32,593 bases of DNA from Bacteroidales bacterium (GCA_900769345.1 CAAGGJ010000175.1:1-32593), one strand, 5' to 3'. Shown: positions 1-8,975, counted from the first letter of the stretch. The notes: a model not told the origin generated them from the sequence alone. Made by a program: numbers and translations.

Positions 1-1034
1 GCCGAGTCGAATCCCACTTCGCGCATAAGGCTGAGGGTGAGTTGGAAATCCTCCTCGCTTTCGTTGAAGAATCCAGTGAACATATCGGTGGAGATGCCGC
101 AATCGGGGATAATGCGCTTAATGGCAGCGATGCGGTCGAGATACCACTCGCGAGTGTATCGGCGGTTCATATTTTTTAGCACCGAGTTCGACCCGCTCTG
201 CACCGGCAGGTGAATATGGTTGCAAATATTGTGGTGAGCGGCGATGGTTTCGATAATTTCGTCGGACATATCCTTTGGATGCGAAGTACTGAAGCGGATG
301 CGCATTTCCGGGGCAGCCTCAGCCACCATAGCGAGCAAAGCTGCGAAGCCTATCACCGAGCCGTCGGGCTGCTCAAAGCGGTAGCTGTTGACATTTTGTC
401 CCAGCAGAGTGGCCTCTTTGAAGCCCTTGGCGCGAAGGTCGGCGAGTTCGTTGAGAATACTCTTGGGTTCGCGCGAGCGTTCGCGGCCGCGAGTGTAGGG
501 CACGATGCAGTAAGAGCAGTAATTGTTGCAACCACGCATAATGCTTATAAAACCGCTCACGCGATTGCCCGAGATGCGCGATGGAATTACGTCGCGATAA
601 GTCTCGGTGAGCGAAAGGTCTATATCGATGGCTTTTTCGCCGTTTTCGGCAGCAGCAATGAGGTTGGGGAGGTCGAGATATGCGTCAGGACCTGCCACGA
701 TGTCCACGCCATGCTCATTGATGAGCGTATCCTTCATTCGTTCAGCCATACAGCCGATAATGCCAATAATAAGGCGCTTTGAGCGCTTGCGCTGCAGAGC
801 ATGCAGTTGGTTGAGGCGCGAGAAAATTTTCTGTTCGGCATTGTCGCGAATCGAGCAAGTGTTGATAAATATGGCGTCGGCATCGTCGAGCGATTCGCTC
901 ACGCCATAACCTGCCATCTTCATCACCGAAGCCACTACTTCGCTGTCAGCCACGTTCATCTGGCAACCGTAAGTCTCGATAAAGAGCATTTTGCTGAACT
1001 CTTCGGGCTTATATGTAAGATTCATATTGTTCAT
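1..1034 (-). CDS. miaB: tRNA-2-methylthio-N6-dimethylallyladenosine synthase MiaB, C-terminus cut by window edge
   Basis: Radical-SAM methylthiotransferase that adds a methylthio group to i6A37 of tRNAs reading UNN codons, using two [4Fe-4S] clusters in the cytoplasm. Reading the minus strand from ATG at 1034 gives an open frame to base 1, about 344 codons of the usual 430-460. The N-terminal UPF0004 domain shows its three cluster cysteines in ETYGCQMN (Cys24), INTCSIRD and IGCMAER. The radical-SAM motif GCNNYCSYC lies at residues 168-176, followed by PYTRGRERSR. The missing part should be the end of the radical-SAM barrel and the TRAM domain. A second in-frame ATG at 1025 is possible. A promoter match lies just upstream, so the gene is probably transcribed separately from the glycosidase genes. 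The paralogue mtaB is also in the window but has the LGCKLN variant, so I am confident this one is MiaB. Confidence 0.95.
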   Translation of the reverse strand, partial: MNNMNLTYKPEEFSKMLFIETYGCQMNVADSEVVASVMKMAGYGVSESLDDADAIFINTCSIRDNAEQKIFSRLNQLHALQRKRSKRLIIGIIGCMAERMKDTLINEHGVDIVAGPDAYLDLPNLIAAAENGEKAIDIDLSLTETYRDVIPSRISGNRVSGFISIMRGCNNYCSYCIVPYTRGRERSREPKSILNELADLRAKGFKEATLLGQNVNSYRFEQPDGSVIGFAALLAMVAEAAPEMRIRFSTSHPKDMSDEIIETIAAHHNICNHIHLPVQSGSNSVLKNMNRRYTREWYLDRIAAIKRIIPDCGISTDMFTGFFNESEEDFQLTLSLMREVGFDS

Positions 1035-1060
1035 TAAGTTAAATATGTGATTTTGCGACG

Positions 1061-1092
1061 CAAATTTACGCAGAAATGGTGGAAATAGCAAA
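1061..1092 (-). promoter_or_regulatory. Bacteroidales-type promoter of miaB
   Basis: On the minus strand TTTG (1092-1089) is followed after exactly 20 bases by TAAATTTG (1068-1061), matching the Bacteroidetes -33/-7 consensus TTTG / TAnnTTTG. The predicted transcript start is about 20 bases before the ATG at 1034. Confidence 0.65.
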
Positions 1093-1158
1093 AAATATCG
1101 ATTCCGGCGAATACATCATTTTAGCCGATGTGAATGAAGCAATGGCATTGAGTAAAAA

Positions 1159-4140
1159 TCAAAGTGTCAACTTAGTCACAGTGGCGCAAACATTAGGTGC
1201 AGATGCAGGGTAGTGGTATTGCTTGCCATCTTGGTCGAAAGTGATGAAGTATTCGATGGTGCCCGACATGTTTTGAGGCAGCGAAGCTTTGAAAGTGTTG
1301 TTGCCGGCAGGCGACATAGTCATCGACTTGAATTTGCCTTTCCCGAGAGAACGAAATTGAAGCACGGGAGCCTTGTCGGCGGCTGTTTTGCCCAAAACGG
1401 TAAGTTGCAGTGCATAAGGCTCATTGCTTTGCAAGAGTTCGCGATGATTGAGCACTATCAGGCGCGGCTCGCCGGAGTATGACATCGAGAGGGCACATTC
1501 GGCAGGCAATGGCTTGCCTGTGAGGCGAGTGATTTCTTTGTCGTGCTTGGTGAGGAAGCCATAAGTTTTGCGAGTTTGCGACTCGAGATTAATTAGCGTG
1601 CCCACTTCGCCGGTGGTCGACACGGTGAGTAATTGTTGTGATATGAGCTGCTCCCATAGTCGAGCCAACTTGATGCGAAGCGGCAATACTTTAGCCTCAA
1701 TGAAAGATCCGTCGGTGGCTTGGCGCATCAATTTGTCGATTTCGCCGCGCAGACAGCCGAGTTCGCCCATTGTGCGCATATAAGCAAAAGTGTTGAGCCA
1801 ATAGTCGTAGCGGTCGAGGTTGCCGGCGCCTTTCACCATAGGACGCAAGGCATATAGCGAGTCGACGAAGGCATAGCGGAGGCGTTCTTCCTGCCACGGT
1901 GTTTCGTTGGGCTGTATCACGCCCGGGCCTGTAATCCATCCGGCAGGTCGTGGCATACGAAATCCGGTGTATCCCTCGTTGCCTAAGGTGCCGTCGACCG
2001 ATTGGAAAATCTGGGCAATCGGCTCAGCTACATCGTTGCCAAACGAACTGCGAGCATAGTTCTCGTAGAGCGAAGCGGTGGAGAGGTCGCGAGGCATAGG
2101 TGGTTTGTTGCCCACCTGTTCGCTCAGGTCGGCTTCATAATCTTTATATAGTCCGCCTCCCACATTGATGCTTCGGCGATAGGGCGTGCCCTTAATTTGA
2201 TTGGCATCGGCTGTGCGGCCCTCGATGACTAAAGCCGACAAGCAAGTAGGTCCGGTCTTTGGCAAGAAATCCACGCGAAGCATATAATCATTAACATCTA
2301 CATAGTCGGATGTCACGGCATAGCAAGTGTCGCGCCCCACGGCTTTATATATATCGATGTCGGGGATAATGGCAGAATCCTGAAGGCGAATTCCAAAAAC
2401 TCGTTCGCCGGGCTTGTCGTAGCGTGTTTCGGCAAAGAGGAAACGGATGCGATAACGGCCGTTAGGCACTTTTATTTTGTAGCCTTTGAGTTCGTAGCGT
2501 TGAGTGTTGAAAAGATATTGGTCTTCGGTGCCTTTGATGTGGCGATAGTAGTTGGTGCCAATGCCGCTCAGGCGAATATCATTGACGGGGCCGGGTTGAT
2601 AGTCGAATCCGCTGCCGTGATAGGGATTCCAGTCATCTTGGTCCCAGCAAGCCTGAGCCATGGCTATCACGTTAGGGTCGGTGGCACGAGTGCGCCAAAG
2701 GTTGCCAATGATGCCCGAGCAACCGGCTGCATAACTTTCGGCAATGTCGCTGCGCAGGCGACCCGCCCAAAATTGCGGAGTGGTGAGTGCCGGGTCGTCT
2801 TCTATCCACATTACAGGCATCATGGGTCGACCTTTAGCCAACTTGCGATAGCCCAAATCGATGCGTTCCTGGCCCACCAGGCGGCTGAGCGACGACATAA
2901 AGTCGCTTTTCGGCAAATGCTCGTCAAGGAGAGTGGTGTTGTCGGCAGGACCTAACATCCAGCCGCTCAGGCCGAATCCGAACGGATTGCCCATCTCGGA
3001 GAGCACATTGCGAGCTGTGGTGAAGTCGGCAACTGTGGCATCAGTTTCTTTTTTCGAAGTAGTGCCCCAGGTCCATCCTTCGGGAGTCCAGAGCCAAAAA
3101 TAATCGATTGGGTGGCGGCGTTGCAAGCGAGTGAAGATGCCGCGATAAAGCATCGCTTTTGCTTCAGCACTTTTGGGGTCGATGCCTTTTTCTTTAAGTC
3201 GAGTCTGCACTTCGCGAGGGATAGAGAGTGGAGTTTCAAGGCCTAAGCAGAATTTTACGCCCAATTGGCGCCCGAGCGAGAAAGCGCGGTCGAACAGTTC
3301 GCCGGTGCGGTTGAACACCATAGCCATTTCGGCTTGATTTTTAGGGCGAGGAATGAGGTCTTGGATAATAGGACTTGCGAAGATAGAGTCGGCAAACACG
3401 CCTGATGCTCCGCAACAATAGTCGCGCGTGTCCATAGTCGAATAGCCCCAGCTGCTCGAGCAAGCGGTGTTGGCAAGTGAGGTGGGATAGGCGTATGTTA
3501 CATTACCCTCGCTGTCTATGTCTTCGGCAAGGCCCACCCATACATTTGGCTCCACTGCAGGATAATTGTGTAGTGAGAAGAAATTCATCTTCATTTTCAC
3601 CATCTGAGTGATGCACGATTTGTAGTTGTCCTCGTTCCATAGGTCGGGACCTTCGGGGAAATCGTGAAATGGCAGCAATCCGCGATGTTCGAACAGGGGC
3701 TTGTAGGTGCCTTTGCCTACTGTGATGAGCGAGCCCTTGTAGGTGTCATCGGGGATGATATCGCCATGCAAAGTGAAACCCACGCCGAGCAATTCGGCAT
3801 ACTGATATGCGCCATAAAGCAGCGCAATGTCGGAACCGCCCACAATATGTAGTCCGCGAGTATCCTTCAGCAATCTGAAAGATTCAGATTCGAGGCCTGA
3901 AGCATCGACCGAAAGTGTTATTGCCGACTTTTTGCGTTGTTCATCATGAGACACGGGCAAGAGTTTGCCGGTGCGCAGATACACATATTTCTGCACCTCG
4001 CAGGCGGCTAATTTTGATACTGGCGATGCCGATTGGGATATAAATATGGCTTTAGGTTCATCGGTGCTTGCCGCACGGCATAATGCCGAGGCAAGCACGA
4101 TGAACAATATGGTGATGAGATATTTACTTCTTTGATGCAT
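1159..4140 (-). CDS. Exported glycoside-hydrolase-like protein with internal malectin-like domain
   Basis: A 993-residue exported protein; exact activity unknown. It starts with a signal peptide (MHQRSKY, hydrophobic stretch, then CRAAS). A TTG two codons upstream (4146) also opens the frame, but ATG at 4140 is the better start. Residues about 30-140 resemble the small alpha/beta domain that precedes the barrel in GH20 and GH67 enzymes. A likely TIM barrel follows (about 145-510), with WLWTPEGWTW (Glu354) and WIEDDPAL (Glu447, Asp448, Asp449) as candidate catalytic or substrate-binding acids. Residues about 520-645 look like a malectin-type carbohydrate-binding domain, followed by a helical region and a beta-rich C-terminus. 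It lies 23 bases downstream of the GH31 gene and is probably in the same operon. Relatives are often labelled malectin-domain or alpha-glucuronidase-like. GH163, GH115 or GH67 are possible links, but I cannot place it in a CAZy family. Confidence 0.7.
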   Translation of the reverse strand: MHQRSKYLITILFIVLASALCRAASTDEPKAIFISQSASPVSKLAACEVQKYVYLRTGKLLPVSHDEQRKKSAITLSVDASGLESESFRLLKDTRGLHIVGGSDIALLYGAYQYAELLGVGFTLHGDIIPDDTYKGSLITVGKGTYKPLFEHRGLLPFHDFPEGPDLWNEDNYKSCITQMVKMKMNFFSLHNYPAVEPNVWVGLAEDIDSEGNVTYAYPTSLANTACSSSWGYSTMDTRDYCCGASGVFADSIFASPIIQDLIPRPKNQAEMAMVFNRTGELFDRAFSLGRQLGVKFCLGLETPLSIPREVQTRLKEKGIDPKSAEAKAMLYRGIFTRLQRRHPIDYFWLWTPEGWTWGTTSKKETDATVADFTTARNVLSEMGNPFGFGLSGWMLGPADNTTLLDEHLPKSDFMSSLSRLVGQERIDLGYRKLAKGRPMMPVMWIEDDPALTTPQFWAGRLRSDIAESYAAGCSGIIGNLWRTRATDPNVIAMAQACWDQDDWNPYHGSGFDYQPGPVNDIRLSGIGTNYYRHIKGTEDQYLFNTQRYELKGYKIKVPNGRYRIRFLFAETRYDKPGERVFGIRLQDSAIIPDIDIYKAVGRDTCYAVTSDYVDVNDYMLRVDFLPKTGPTCLSALVIEGRTADANQIKGTPYRRSINVGGGLYKDYEADLSEQVGNKPPMPRDLSTASLYENYARSSFGNDVAEPIAQIFQSVDGTLGNEGYTGFRMPRPAGWITGPGVIQPNETPWQEERLRYAFVDSLYALRPMVKGAGNLDRYDYWLNTFAYMRTMGELGCLRGEIDKLMRQATDGSFIEAKVLPLRIKLARLWEQLISQQLLTVSTTGEVGTLINLESQTRKTYGFLTKHDKEITRLTGKPLPAECALSMSYSGEPRLIVLNHRELLQSNEPYALQLTVLGKTAADKAPVLQFRSLGKGKFKSMTMSPAGNNTFKASLPQNMSGTIEYFITFDQDGKQYHYPASAPNVCATVTKLTL

Positions 4141-4163
4141 AAACAAGCAGGTATGCTTATGAT

Positions 4164-6515
4164 TTAAAACTTAACCTTTGTGGATTTGCCGGTGTAATTG
4201 ATGGTTTTAGTAATCTTTTTGCCTCCGTCGATGAGTGTAACGCGGAATTTGCGCTTATTAGTCATTCCCTTGTACGAACCATTGCCGGTGCCTATGGTGA
4301 GAGTGCGCGAATCCTGGCACCACGACATAGGAATCACATTGTAGTCGCCATGCTCGTAGCCATATCCGTCGCCCTCGTCGCTATATAGCGAGAACTCGGC
4401 GTCAGCGCCGGCGTAGATGTTGATGCCCATATCGTTCCACTTGATTTGAGCGGCATATTGAGCGCCATCGGCAGCCATTGGCACTATGCTTCCGGCTTTG
4501 ATGTATATAGGCATTTCGGCGATGGTTACTTTTCGGTCAATCCACTTTCCGCCGTTTATCTTTTCTCCGGTCCAGAAGTCATACCAATCACTTCCTTGAG
4601 GTAGATACACTCGGCGAGTCTGCGCCGAATTTTCGTTGATGGCGCTGCCGTCGGCGTTCATCGGTTCTACAACGGGAGCCACCATTATTGCATTGCCGAA
4701 TAGGTATTGGTCGCCAAGGGTGCAAGCGGTGCGGTCGCCGGCGAAGTCCATGAATAGAGGTCGCATCATGGTGTTACCCTCCGATGTCACACTCCAGGCA
4801 GTAGAGAAGATGTAAGGGATAAGAGAATAGCGCAGGCGTATGTATTTAGCAATCGTCTCAAATTCCCAAGATCCCGGTTCGCCAAACTGATAGATTTCGC
4901 GAGGCGTGTTGGTACCGTGCGAGCGCATAAGCGGGCAGAATGTGCCGAATTGCAGCCAGCGAACATATAGTTCACGGTAGGCAGGGTCGTTAACGCCATT
5001 GCGGTATGATTCCCAAGTTACAAAGCCACCGATATCGGTATTCCAATAAGGAATGCCGCAAACCGAGAAGTTGAGCCCGGCAGGAATCTGATTTTTCAGC
5101 ACCTGCCAAGTGGCATGGATGTCGCCCGACCAAGTGCAAGCGGCATAACGCTGCTGACCGGCAAATGCTGAGCGAGTGAGGATGTAGACGCGCTTATCGT
5201 TGGTGGTTTTGCGTTGATTGTCATAAACACCGCCCACCGATGCTATTGGAAATGCATTGTAGATGCTTCGGTAGAGACCGTCGTGTGTCGATTGGTTGAG
5301 GCAATTGTCCTTGTCGGAGAACTCCGGTTCGGTAGCGTCGAGCCACCAGCCATCGATGCCTATGTCGAGCATATTTTTCTTCATACGCTCCCAGTAGATG
5401 CGGCGACCTTCGGGGTTAAATGGGTCATATACCTGTGCTTCAGAGGGCCAAGTGTTAAAGTTGAGAAGCATGTTTTTCTCTTTCAATTCTTTGTAGATTT
5501 CGGTGTTGCGACCGAACGAAGGCCAAACCGAAATGGCTATGTGGACATTCATATCGTGAATGTCTTTAATCATCTTTGCCGCATCAGGGAAGTTGGGGTT
5601 GTTAAATTCTACAGCGTTCCAATTCTTGGAGTCAATGCCCCAATATTGCCAGTCTTGCACAATGCAGTCGAGTGGCACTTGAAGTTCGCGGTAACGCTTG
5701 ACCACATTGGTGATTTCTTCCTGGCTCTGATAGCGCTCCTTCGACTGCCAGAAGCCGTATGTCCATAGTGCATTCATAGGCACCCCACCGGTGAGAAGGC
5801 GCATATTGCGAAGCACACCGTCGGCATTGCCTCCATAGAGGAAGTAGTAGTCGCTACATTCGCCACATTGTGAGTCGAAAGCCGTCTCGATGCTGTTGTC
5901 GGTGAAAGTGGTGGGCGAAGTGTTGTCCCAAAATAGTCCATAGCCCTTAACCGATTGCCAATAGGGGATAGCTATTTCGGTGTTGGTTTGGCGGAGAGAA
6001 AGCACCTGGTTGCGCTGATTCATCTTGCCATGTTGATGCTGACCGAGGCCGTAGATAATTTCATCGGCATCCAGTCGGAATGCTTGGCGCACGGTGTAAG
6101 TGTCGTATTCGCCGTATTTCACCGGGGTGAACTGAGTGCCTTCGGCTTTTTCGGCAAGCAGATTGATGCCTTGTTTGTTGGCGAATGTGATGCGACCATC
6201 GCGCAAGTTTACAATGACGCAAACACTGTCGGTAGAGAGCGTGATGCTCTCGTCGGCGTTGCGCTTAACGCTGAAATTAGCCTTAATAGGGTTCATCACC
6301 ACCGAATAGCTGTGCTTTTCGGGCGCAGAACCTTCGGGATATTTAACCACACGGATTATCGAGCCCGAGTAGCATTGCACATTCACCACCAAGCCATCGG
6401 CATGTGCTTCGATGCCGGAGTGGGTGGTCTCGAAGTTTTGTGAATTGGCTGTTATTGCCACAAGAGCAAGGCTCAAAAGCACTTTTCGCAGAAAATAAAA
6501 ATGATTCTTATTCAT
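4164..6515 (-). CDS. GH31 family alpha-glycosidase (alpha-glucosidase/alpha-xylosidase type)
   Basis: Retaining exo-alpha-glycosidase of 783 residues, exported by an N-terminal signal peptide (MNKNHFYFLRKVLLSLALVA). The architecture is the normal GH31 one: N-terminal beta-sandwich (about 25-240), (beta/alpha)8 barrel (about 248-580, opening with WTYGFWQSKERYQ), proximal beta domain, and a DUF5110-like C-terminal domain (about 690-770). The nucleophile motif WWLDATEPE puts the nucleophile at Asp393. WSGDIHATW puts the acid/base at Asp465. Both are intact. GH31 includes alpha-glucosidases, alpha-xylosidases and others, and motif reading alone does not fix the substrate. Beside mannosidases, removal of terminal glucose from immature high-mannose glycans is one plausible role; release of xylose from xyloglucan is another. 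It sits between the SGNH hydrolase gene (84 bases upstream) and the malectin-containing protein, with no terminator visible in either gap. Confidence 0.9.
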   Translation of the reverse strand: MNKNHFYFLRKVLLSLALVAITANSQNFETTHSGIEAHADGLVVNVQCYSGSIIRVVKYPEGSAPEKHSYSVVMNPIKANFSVKRNADESITLSTDSVCVIVNLRDGRITFANKQGINLLAEKAEGTQFTPVKYGEYDTYTVRQAFRLDADEIIYGLGQHQHGKMNQRNQVLSLRQTNTEIAIPYWQSVKGYGLFWDNTSPTTFTDNSIETAFDSQCGECSDYYFLYGGNADGVLRNMRLLTGGVPMNALWTYGFWQSKERYQSQEEITNVVKRYRELQVPLDCIVQDWQYWGIDSKNWNAVEFNNPNFPDAAKMIKDIHDMNVHIAISVWPSFGRNTEIYKELKEKNMLLNFNTWPSEAQVYDPFNPEGRRIYWERMKKNMLDIGIDGWWLDATEPEFSDKDNCLNQSTHDGLYRSIYNAFPIASVGGVYDNQRKTTNDKRVYILTRSAFAGQQRYAACTWSGDIHATWQVLKNQIPAGLNFSVCGIPYWNTDIGGFVTWESYRNGVNDPAYRELYVRWLQFGTFCPLMRSHGTNTPREIYQFGEPGSWEFETIAKYIRLRYSLIPYIFSTAWSVTSEGNTMMRPLFMDFAGDRTACTLGDQYLFGNAIMVAPVVEPMNADGSAINENSAQTRRVYLPQGSDWYDFWTGEKINGGKWIDRKVTIAEMPIYIKAGSIVPMAADGAQYAAQIKWNDMGINIYAGADAEFSLYSDEGDGYGYEHGDYNVIPMSWCQDSRTLTIGTGNGSYKGMTNKRKFRVTLIDGGKKITKTINYTGKSTKVKF

Positions 6516-6599
6516 AAGATTATTAGTTGTGATATTTTTGGGTGATTATTGTATTAAGGCATAGTATTCTGTTATACCGACAGCCGATAGGAGGCATAA

Positions 6600-7289
6600 T
6601 CAGTGGCGGAATTTGGCGTATTGCTTTATGCCTAATTCGTGCATAATGAAAGGCACCGTGTAAGTTTGCCAAGCAAGACGGTCGGGGTGAATGCCGTCGG
6701 GGACAAAACGCAAAAATTCTTCTTCGCCCTGATTAAATATTGGTGTCCAATATTTATAGTGGTCGATAAGTTTCAGTTTGTGCTTTTTAGCCACTTTGCG
6801 ATACAGGTTATAGTATTCATTGATGCGCGGGCGAGCCTCAAGGTGCTCCCTGATGGGCATATTCATCACTTGAATCACTATTTCGCAATGCGGATAAGCT
6901 TCCTCGATGCGGGCTATCATATATTCAATGTTGATTCGGCTGGTCTCGAGCGACGTCTTGTAGGGCAGATAGGCGTCGTTCATACCGAATTCTATGAGCA
7001 CCATATCGGGCTGCTTTTTCAGCACCCGTTCGTCGAGGTTCTGCACGCCCCAGGTTGACCACATACCGCTTTTGGCGGAGTTGATTACTTCTACAGAATT
7101 AGGATAGATGGCGTTGATGCTGTCCTGAAGCATGGCAGGCCAACCGTCGGGACGAGCCGAAAGACTGGTTCCATATACTACGATTGTTTGTTTCTCTCCC
7201 TTGCGAAGGTTATCAGTCAAGCGCTTTTGTGCCCACGATGTGCTACATACAAGCAGCATCGAGATGATTAGAAGAAATCTTGCTTTCAT
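6600..7289 (-). CDS. Exported SGNH/GDSL-family hydrolase (probable carbohydrate esterase)
   Basis: A 229-residue exported hydrolase of the SGNH fold, which usually removes acyl or acetyl groups from sugars or lipids with a Ser-Asp-His triad. A signal peptide (MKARFLLIISMLLVCSTSWA) precedes the block I motif VVYGTSLSA, where Ser of GTS is the expected nucleophile in place of the classical GDS. Block III is IEFGMNDAY and block V is PDGIHPDRLAW, which supplies Asp and His. Length is typical for a single-domain SGNH enzyme. It is the first gene of the minus-strand unit with GH31 and the malectin-containing protein, so deacylation of the same glycan is a reasonable guess. The substrate cannot be read from the sequence. 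Confidence 0.85.
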   Translation of the reverse strand: MKARFLLIISMLLVCSTSWAQKRLTDNLRKGEKQTIVVYGTSLSARPDGWPAMLQDSINAIYPNSVEVINSAKSGMWSTWGVQNLDERVLKKQPDMVLIEFGMNDAYLPYKTSLETSRINIEYMIARIEEAYPHCEIVIQVMNMPIREHLEARPRINEYYNLYRKVAKKHKLKLIDHYKYWTPIFNQGEEEFLRFVPDGIHPDRLAWQTYTVPFIMHELGIKQYAKFRH

Positions 7290-7375
7290 TAGTTGATTCG
7301 TTATTAAATAATGTATTGCTTGGTTTTGGGGGATTTATTTTTCAAATTCTATTCACGGTTATGCAATCTGCGTAA

Positions 7376-7396
7376 TGGCAAGCATAACTATTGCCA
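7376..7396. promoter_or_regulatory. Inverted repeat TGGCAA-N9-TTGCCA, possible operator
   Basis: A perfect 6-base inverted repeat with a 9-base spacer lies between the candidate promoter and the SGNH start. The same hexamers recur at 7477-7482 (TGGCAA) and 7530-7535 (TTGCCA), four copies within 160 bases. Related sites lie upstream of the GH92 unit and of GH130. The binding protein is unknown. Confidence 0.35.
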
Positions 7397-7438
7397 CATA
7401 AGCTAACATAAATGTTAAGCTTTGACCATAAAACATAG

Positions 7439-7446
7439 CAAAATTA
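7439..7446 (-). promoter_or_regulatory. Candidate -7 element for the SGNH-GH31-malectin unit
   Basis: The minus strand reads TAATTTTG here, fitting TAnnTTTG. No TTG lies 20 bases upstream, so the match is partial. It would give a leader of about 140 bases before the ATG at 7289. Confidence 0.3.
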
Positions 7447-7641
7447 ATTATTATTTTTGGTAATTATGCACTTTAGTGGCAACAATTATGAGATTTTTGC
7501 TGAGAATTAAATTTAATTATGGTATTATTTTGCCATAGTGTTGTACTTTTTGGTAGGATATGTTTTTTTAAATTTTTTCACTAATTTTGCAAATATGGAT
7601 ATGATTTACACAAGTGTCTATCCAAATTTTGTGATAAAGTA

Positions 7642-7821
7642 TTAAATGCTGCATAATTCACTTATATTCAAAGGTAGGAGGTATAGAACAAGAAGAAAAT
7701 TTATCCTATATTCAATATCGAAGTGCAAAAATTTCGAATCAAAAAGAGCCCTGATAGCCTCATCGATTTCCTTCTTGTGAGTTTCGGCATTGTAGTAATT
7801 AGGGAATTTGATCGTTTCCAT
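7642..7821 (-). CDS. Small ORF of 59 codons, unknown
   Basis: I do not recognise this product. ATG at 7821 opens 59 codons to a TAA at 7642-7644. The first 38 residues (METIKFPNYYNAETHK, then KKEIDEAIRALFDSKF) have the composition of a real soluble protein. The last 20 are hydrophobic and read like out-of-frame sequence. It lies 83 bases downstream of the VWA gene on the same strand with no terminator between them, so it could be co-transcribed. It may be the 5' remnant of a longer gene, a genuine small protein, or chance. Confidence 0.3.
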   Translation of the reverse strand: METIKFPNYYNAETHKKEIDEAIRALFDSKFLHFDIEYRINFLLVLYLLPLNISELCSI

Positions 7822-7904
7822 ATCTGTGATTTGAGGAGGGTATTGCTTTGTTATAAATATTGAGAAAAGTGTGGAGAGAGAAAGCAGTGCTGCATCACTT
7901 CACA

Positions 7905-8540
7905 TTAGTCGAAGAAGTTATCGTTAGAGTCTGTGCCTTTGTCGCAGTCTTCGTAGAATCGTTGACGCAGCTTTGACCATTGGGCTGACTTGCTGAGGAA
8001 TGCTGTTCTTTCAGCTTTGAAGTTGTCTACATTGTTGATGCTCAAATCGGCGGCTACGGCGTGCTCATCGATGTTGGCTGCCATGAAAGTGTAAGTCCAG
8101 CCTTGAGCTTTGGTTTCCTCGATGATTGATTTTACGGCTTGAAGCGAGTATTCGCGCGAAGAATTCTCGTAGCCATCGGTGATAATCGACACGAGCACCT
8201 TATCGCCCTGATGCACCACTTTCTTCAGCTCTGTTACCGATGTGCCTACGGCATCGTAGAGAGCGGTCATGCCCTCGGGATTATAGTCGCTGATCGTGAT
8301 TTCGTTCACCAATTCGGGGTCGGAGTTGATATACAAGTGTTTGGGACTGTGGTTGAATGTTACGATGGTTACAGAGTGCTTCTGCCCGGAAAATTCCTTT
8401 TGAGCGCTCTTGATGGTTTGCAGACACTCATTGAGGTGGCTTACTGCAGCTTCTCTAATAGAGTACATAGATCCGCTGCGGTCGAGAATGATGAGATTGT
8501 GAATGCGAGTGGTGGTGTTGTTGTTCATACTTTTTTCCAT
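7905..8540 (-). CDS. Cytoplasmic von Willebrand factor A (VWA) domain protein
   Basis: A 211-residue protein made almost entirely of one VWA domain, a metal-dependent protein-interaction fold. The metal-ion site is complete: DRSGSM (DxSxS) near residue 21, the threonine in PEGMTALYDAVG, and the aspartate in SIITDGYEN. No signal peptide or membrane segment is visible, so it should act in the cytoplasm, in the style of TerY-like VWA proteins. ATG at 8540 is used; a second in-frame ATG lies at 8528, and a run of T on the plus strand (A in the mRNA) precedes the first. It is transcribed away from the GH92 unit, and its partner is not evident: there is no MoxR ATPase, kinase or phosphatase beside it, only a 59-codon ORF downstream. 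Confidence 0.8.
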   Translation of the reverse strand: MEKSMNNNTTTRIHNLIILDRSGSMYSIREAAVSHLNECLQTIKSAQKEFSGQKHSVTIVTFNHSPKHLYINSDPELVNEITISDYNPEGMTALYDAVGTSVTELKKVVHQGDKVLVSIITDGYENSSREYSLQAVKSIIEETKAQGWTYTFMAANIDEHAVAADLSINNVDNFKAERTAFLSKSAQWSKLRQRFYEDCDKGTDSNDNFFD

Positions 8541-8975
8541 TTTTTTTTGATGTTTATTATTGGGTTTATTATGGTAGTGATGTATTCTTTCCGCCCCTTT
8601 CCGGGGGGATGGGAAAAATTCATACTATTTTTTTCTATAAAACTATATTGTATATCTAATTTTTAGTTTTTCTGTGACAAAAATTGAATATTGCCACACT
8701 TATGCAAAATTGCAAAAACAGTGCCAAACTGTTTGTTATGGCAGTTCTAAACACGAAGCGATTGAAAATTGTGCGCAAAAATGACAAATGTGCAAAATAA
8801 ATGCTTGCAGCAGCGCTTCCCCAAGGGAGGAGTGAGCATTTTTCGCCCACAGCTATGCGTCGGAGTGCGATATGTGTCGAAAAATAGTGAGTAACACATA
8901 TTGCAAGGGTGAAAAACATTGCTTAAATTTGCAAGGAACGTAATAAACCCGAAACTAACCAATTAAAAATAATAT
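8541..8975. other. Divergent control region between VWA and GH92 genes
   Basis: AT-rich 435-base spacer with a GH92-side promoter at 8900-8931, a short C4/G4 hairpin near 8594-8606, TTGCCA at 8691-8696, and TGCCA-N12-TGGCA at 8722-8743. No convincing gene was seen. Two minus-strand frames here (8656-8919 and 8747-8962) overlap each other and the promoter and look like chance. Confidence 0.55.
8900..8931 (+). promoter_or_regulatory. Promoter of the GH92-transporter-GH130 unit
   Basis: ATTG at 8900-8903 is followed after 20 bases by TAAATTTG at 8924-8931, a good Bacteroidales -33/-7 pair. Transcription would begin near 8938, about 40-50 bases before the GH92 start. Confidence 0.6.

Larger units (their letters stand above)
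7290..7904. other. AT-rich intergenic region between SGNH gene and VWA gene
   Basis: This gap holds the likely control region of the SGNH/GH31 unit (about 7376-7535) and one small minus-strand ORF (7642-7821). On the plus strand TAATTTTG at 7582-7589 looks like a -7 element but has no TTG at the right distance and no gene after it. Nothing else is recognised. Confidence 0.6.

Noticed and set aside
7582..7589. Plus-strand TAATTTTG promoter-like element
   Set aside because: No TTG at 20 bases upstream and no plus-strand gene follows before the VWA gene; AT-rich sequence makes such matches likely by chance.
8656..8962. Overlapping minus-strand frames of 87 and 71 codons in the VWA-GH92 spacer
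   Set aside because: They overlap each other and the GH92 promoter; composition is Phe-, Cys- and Arg-rich without any motif.
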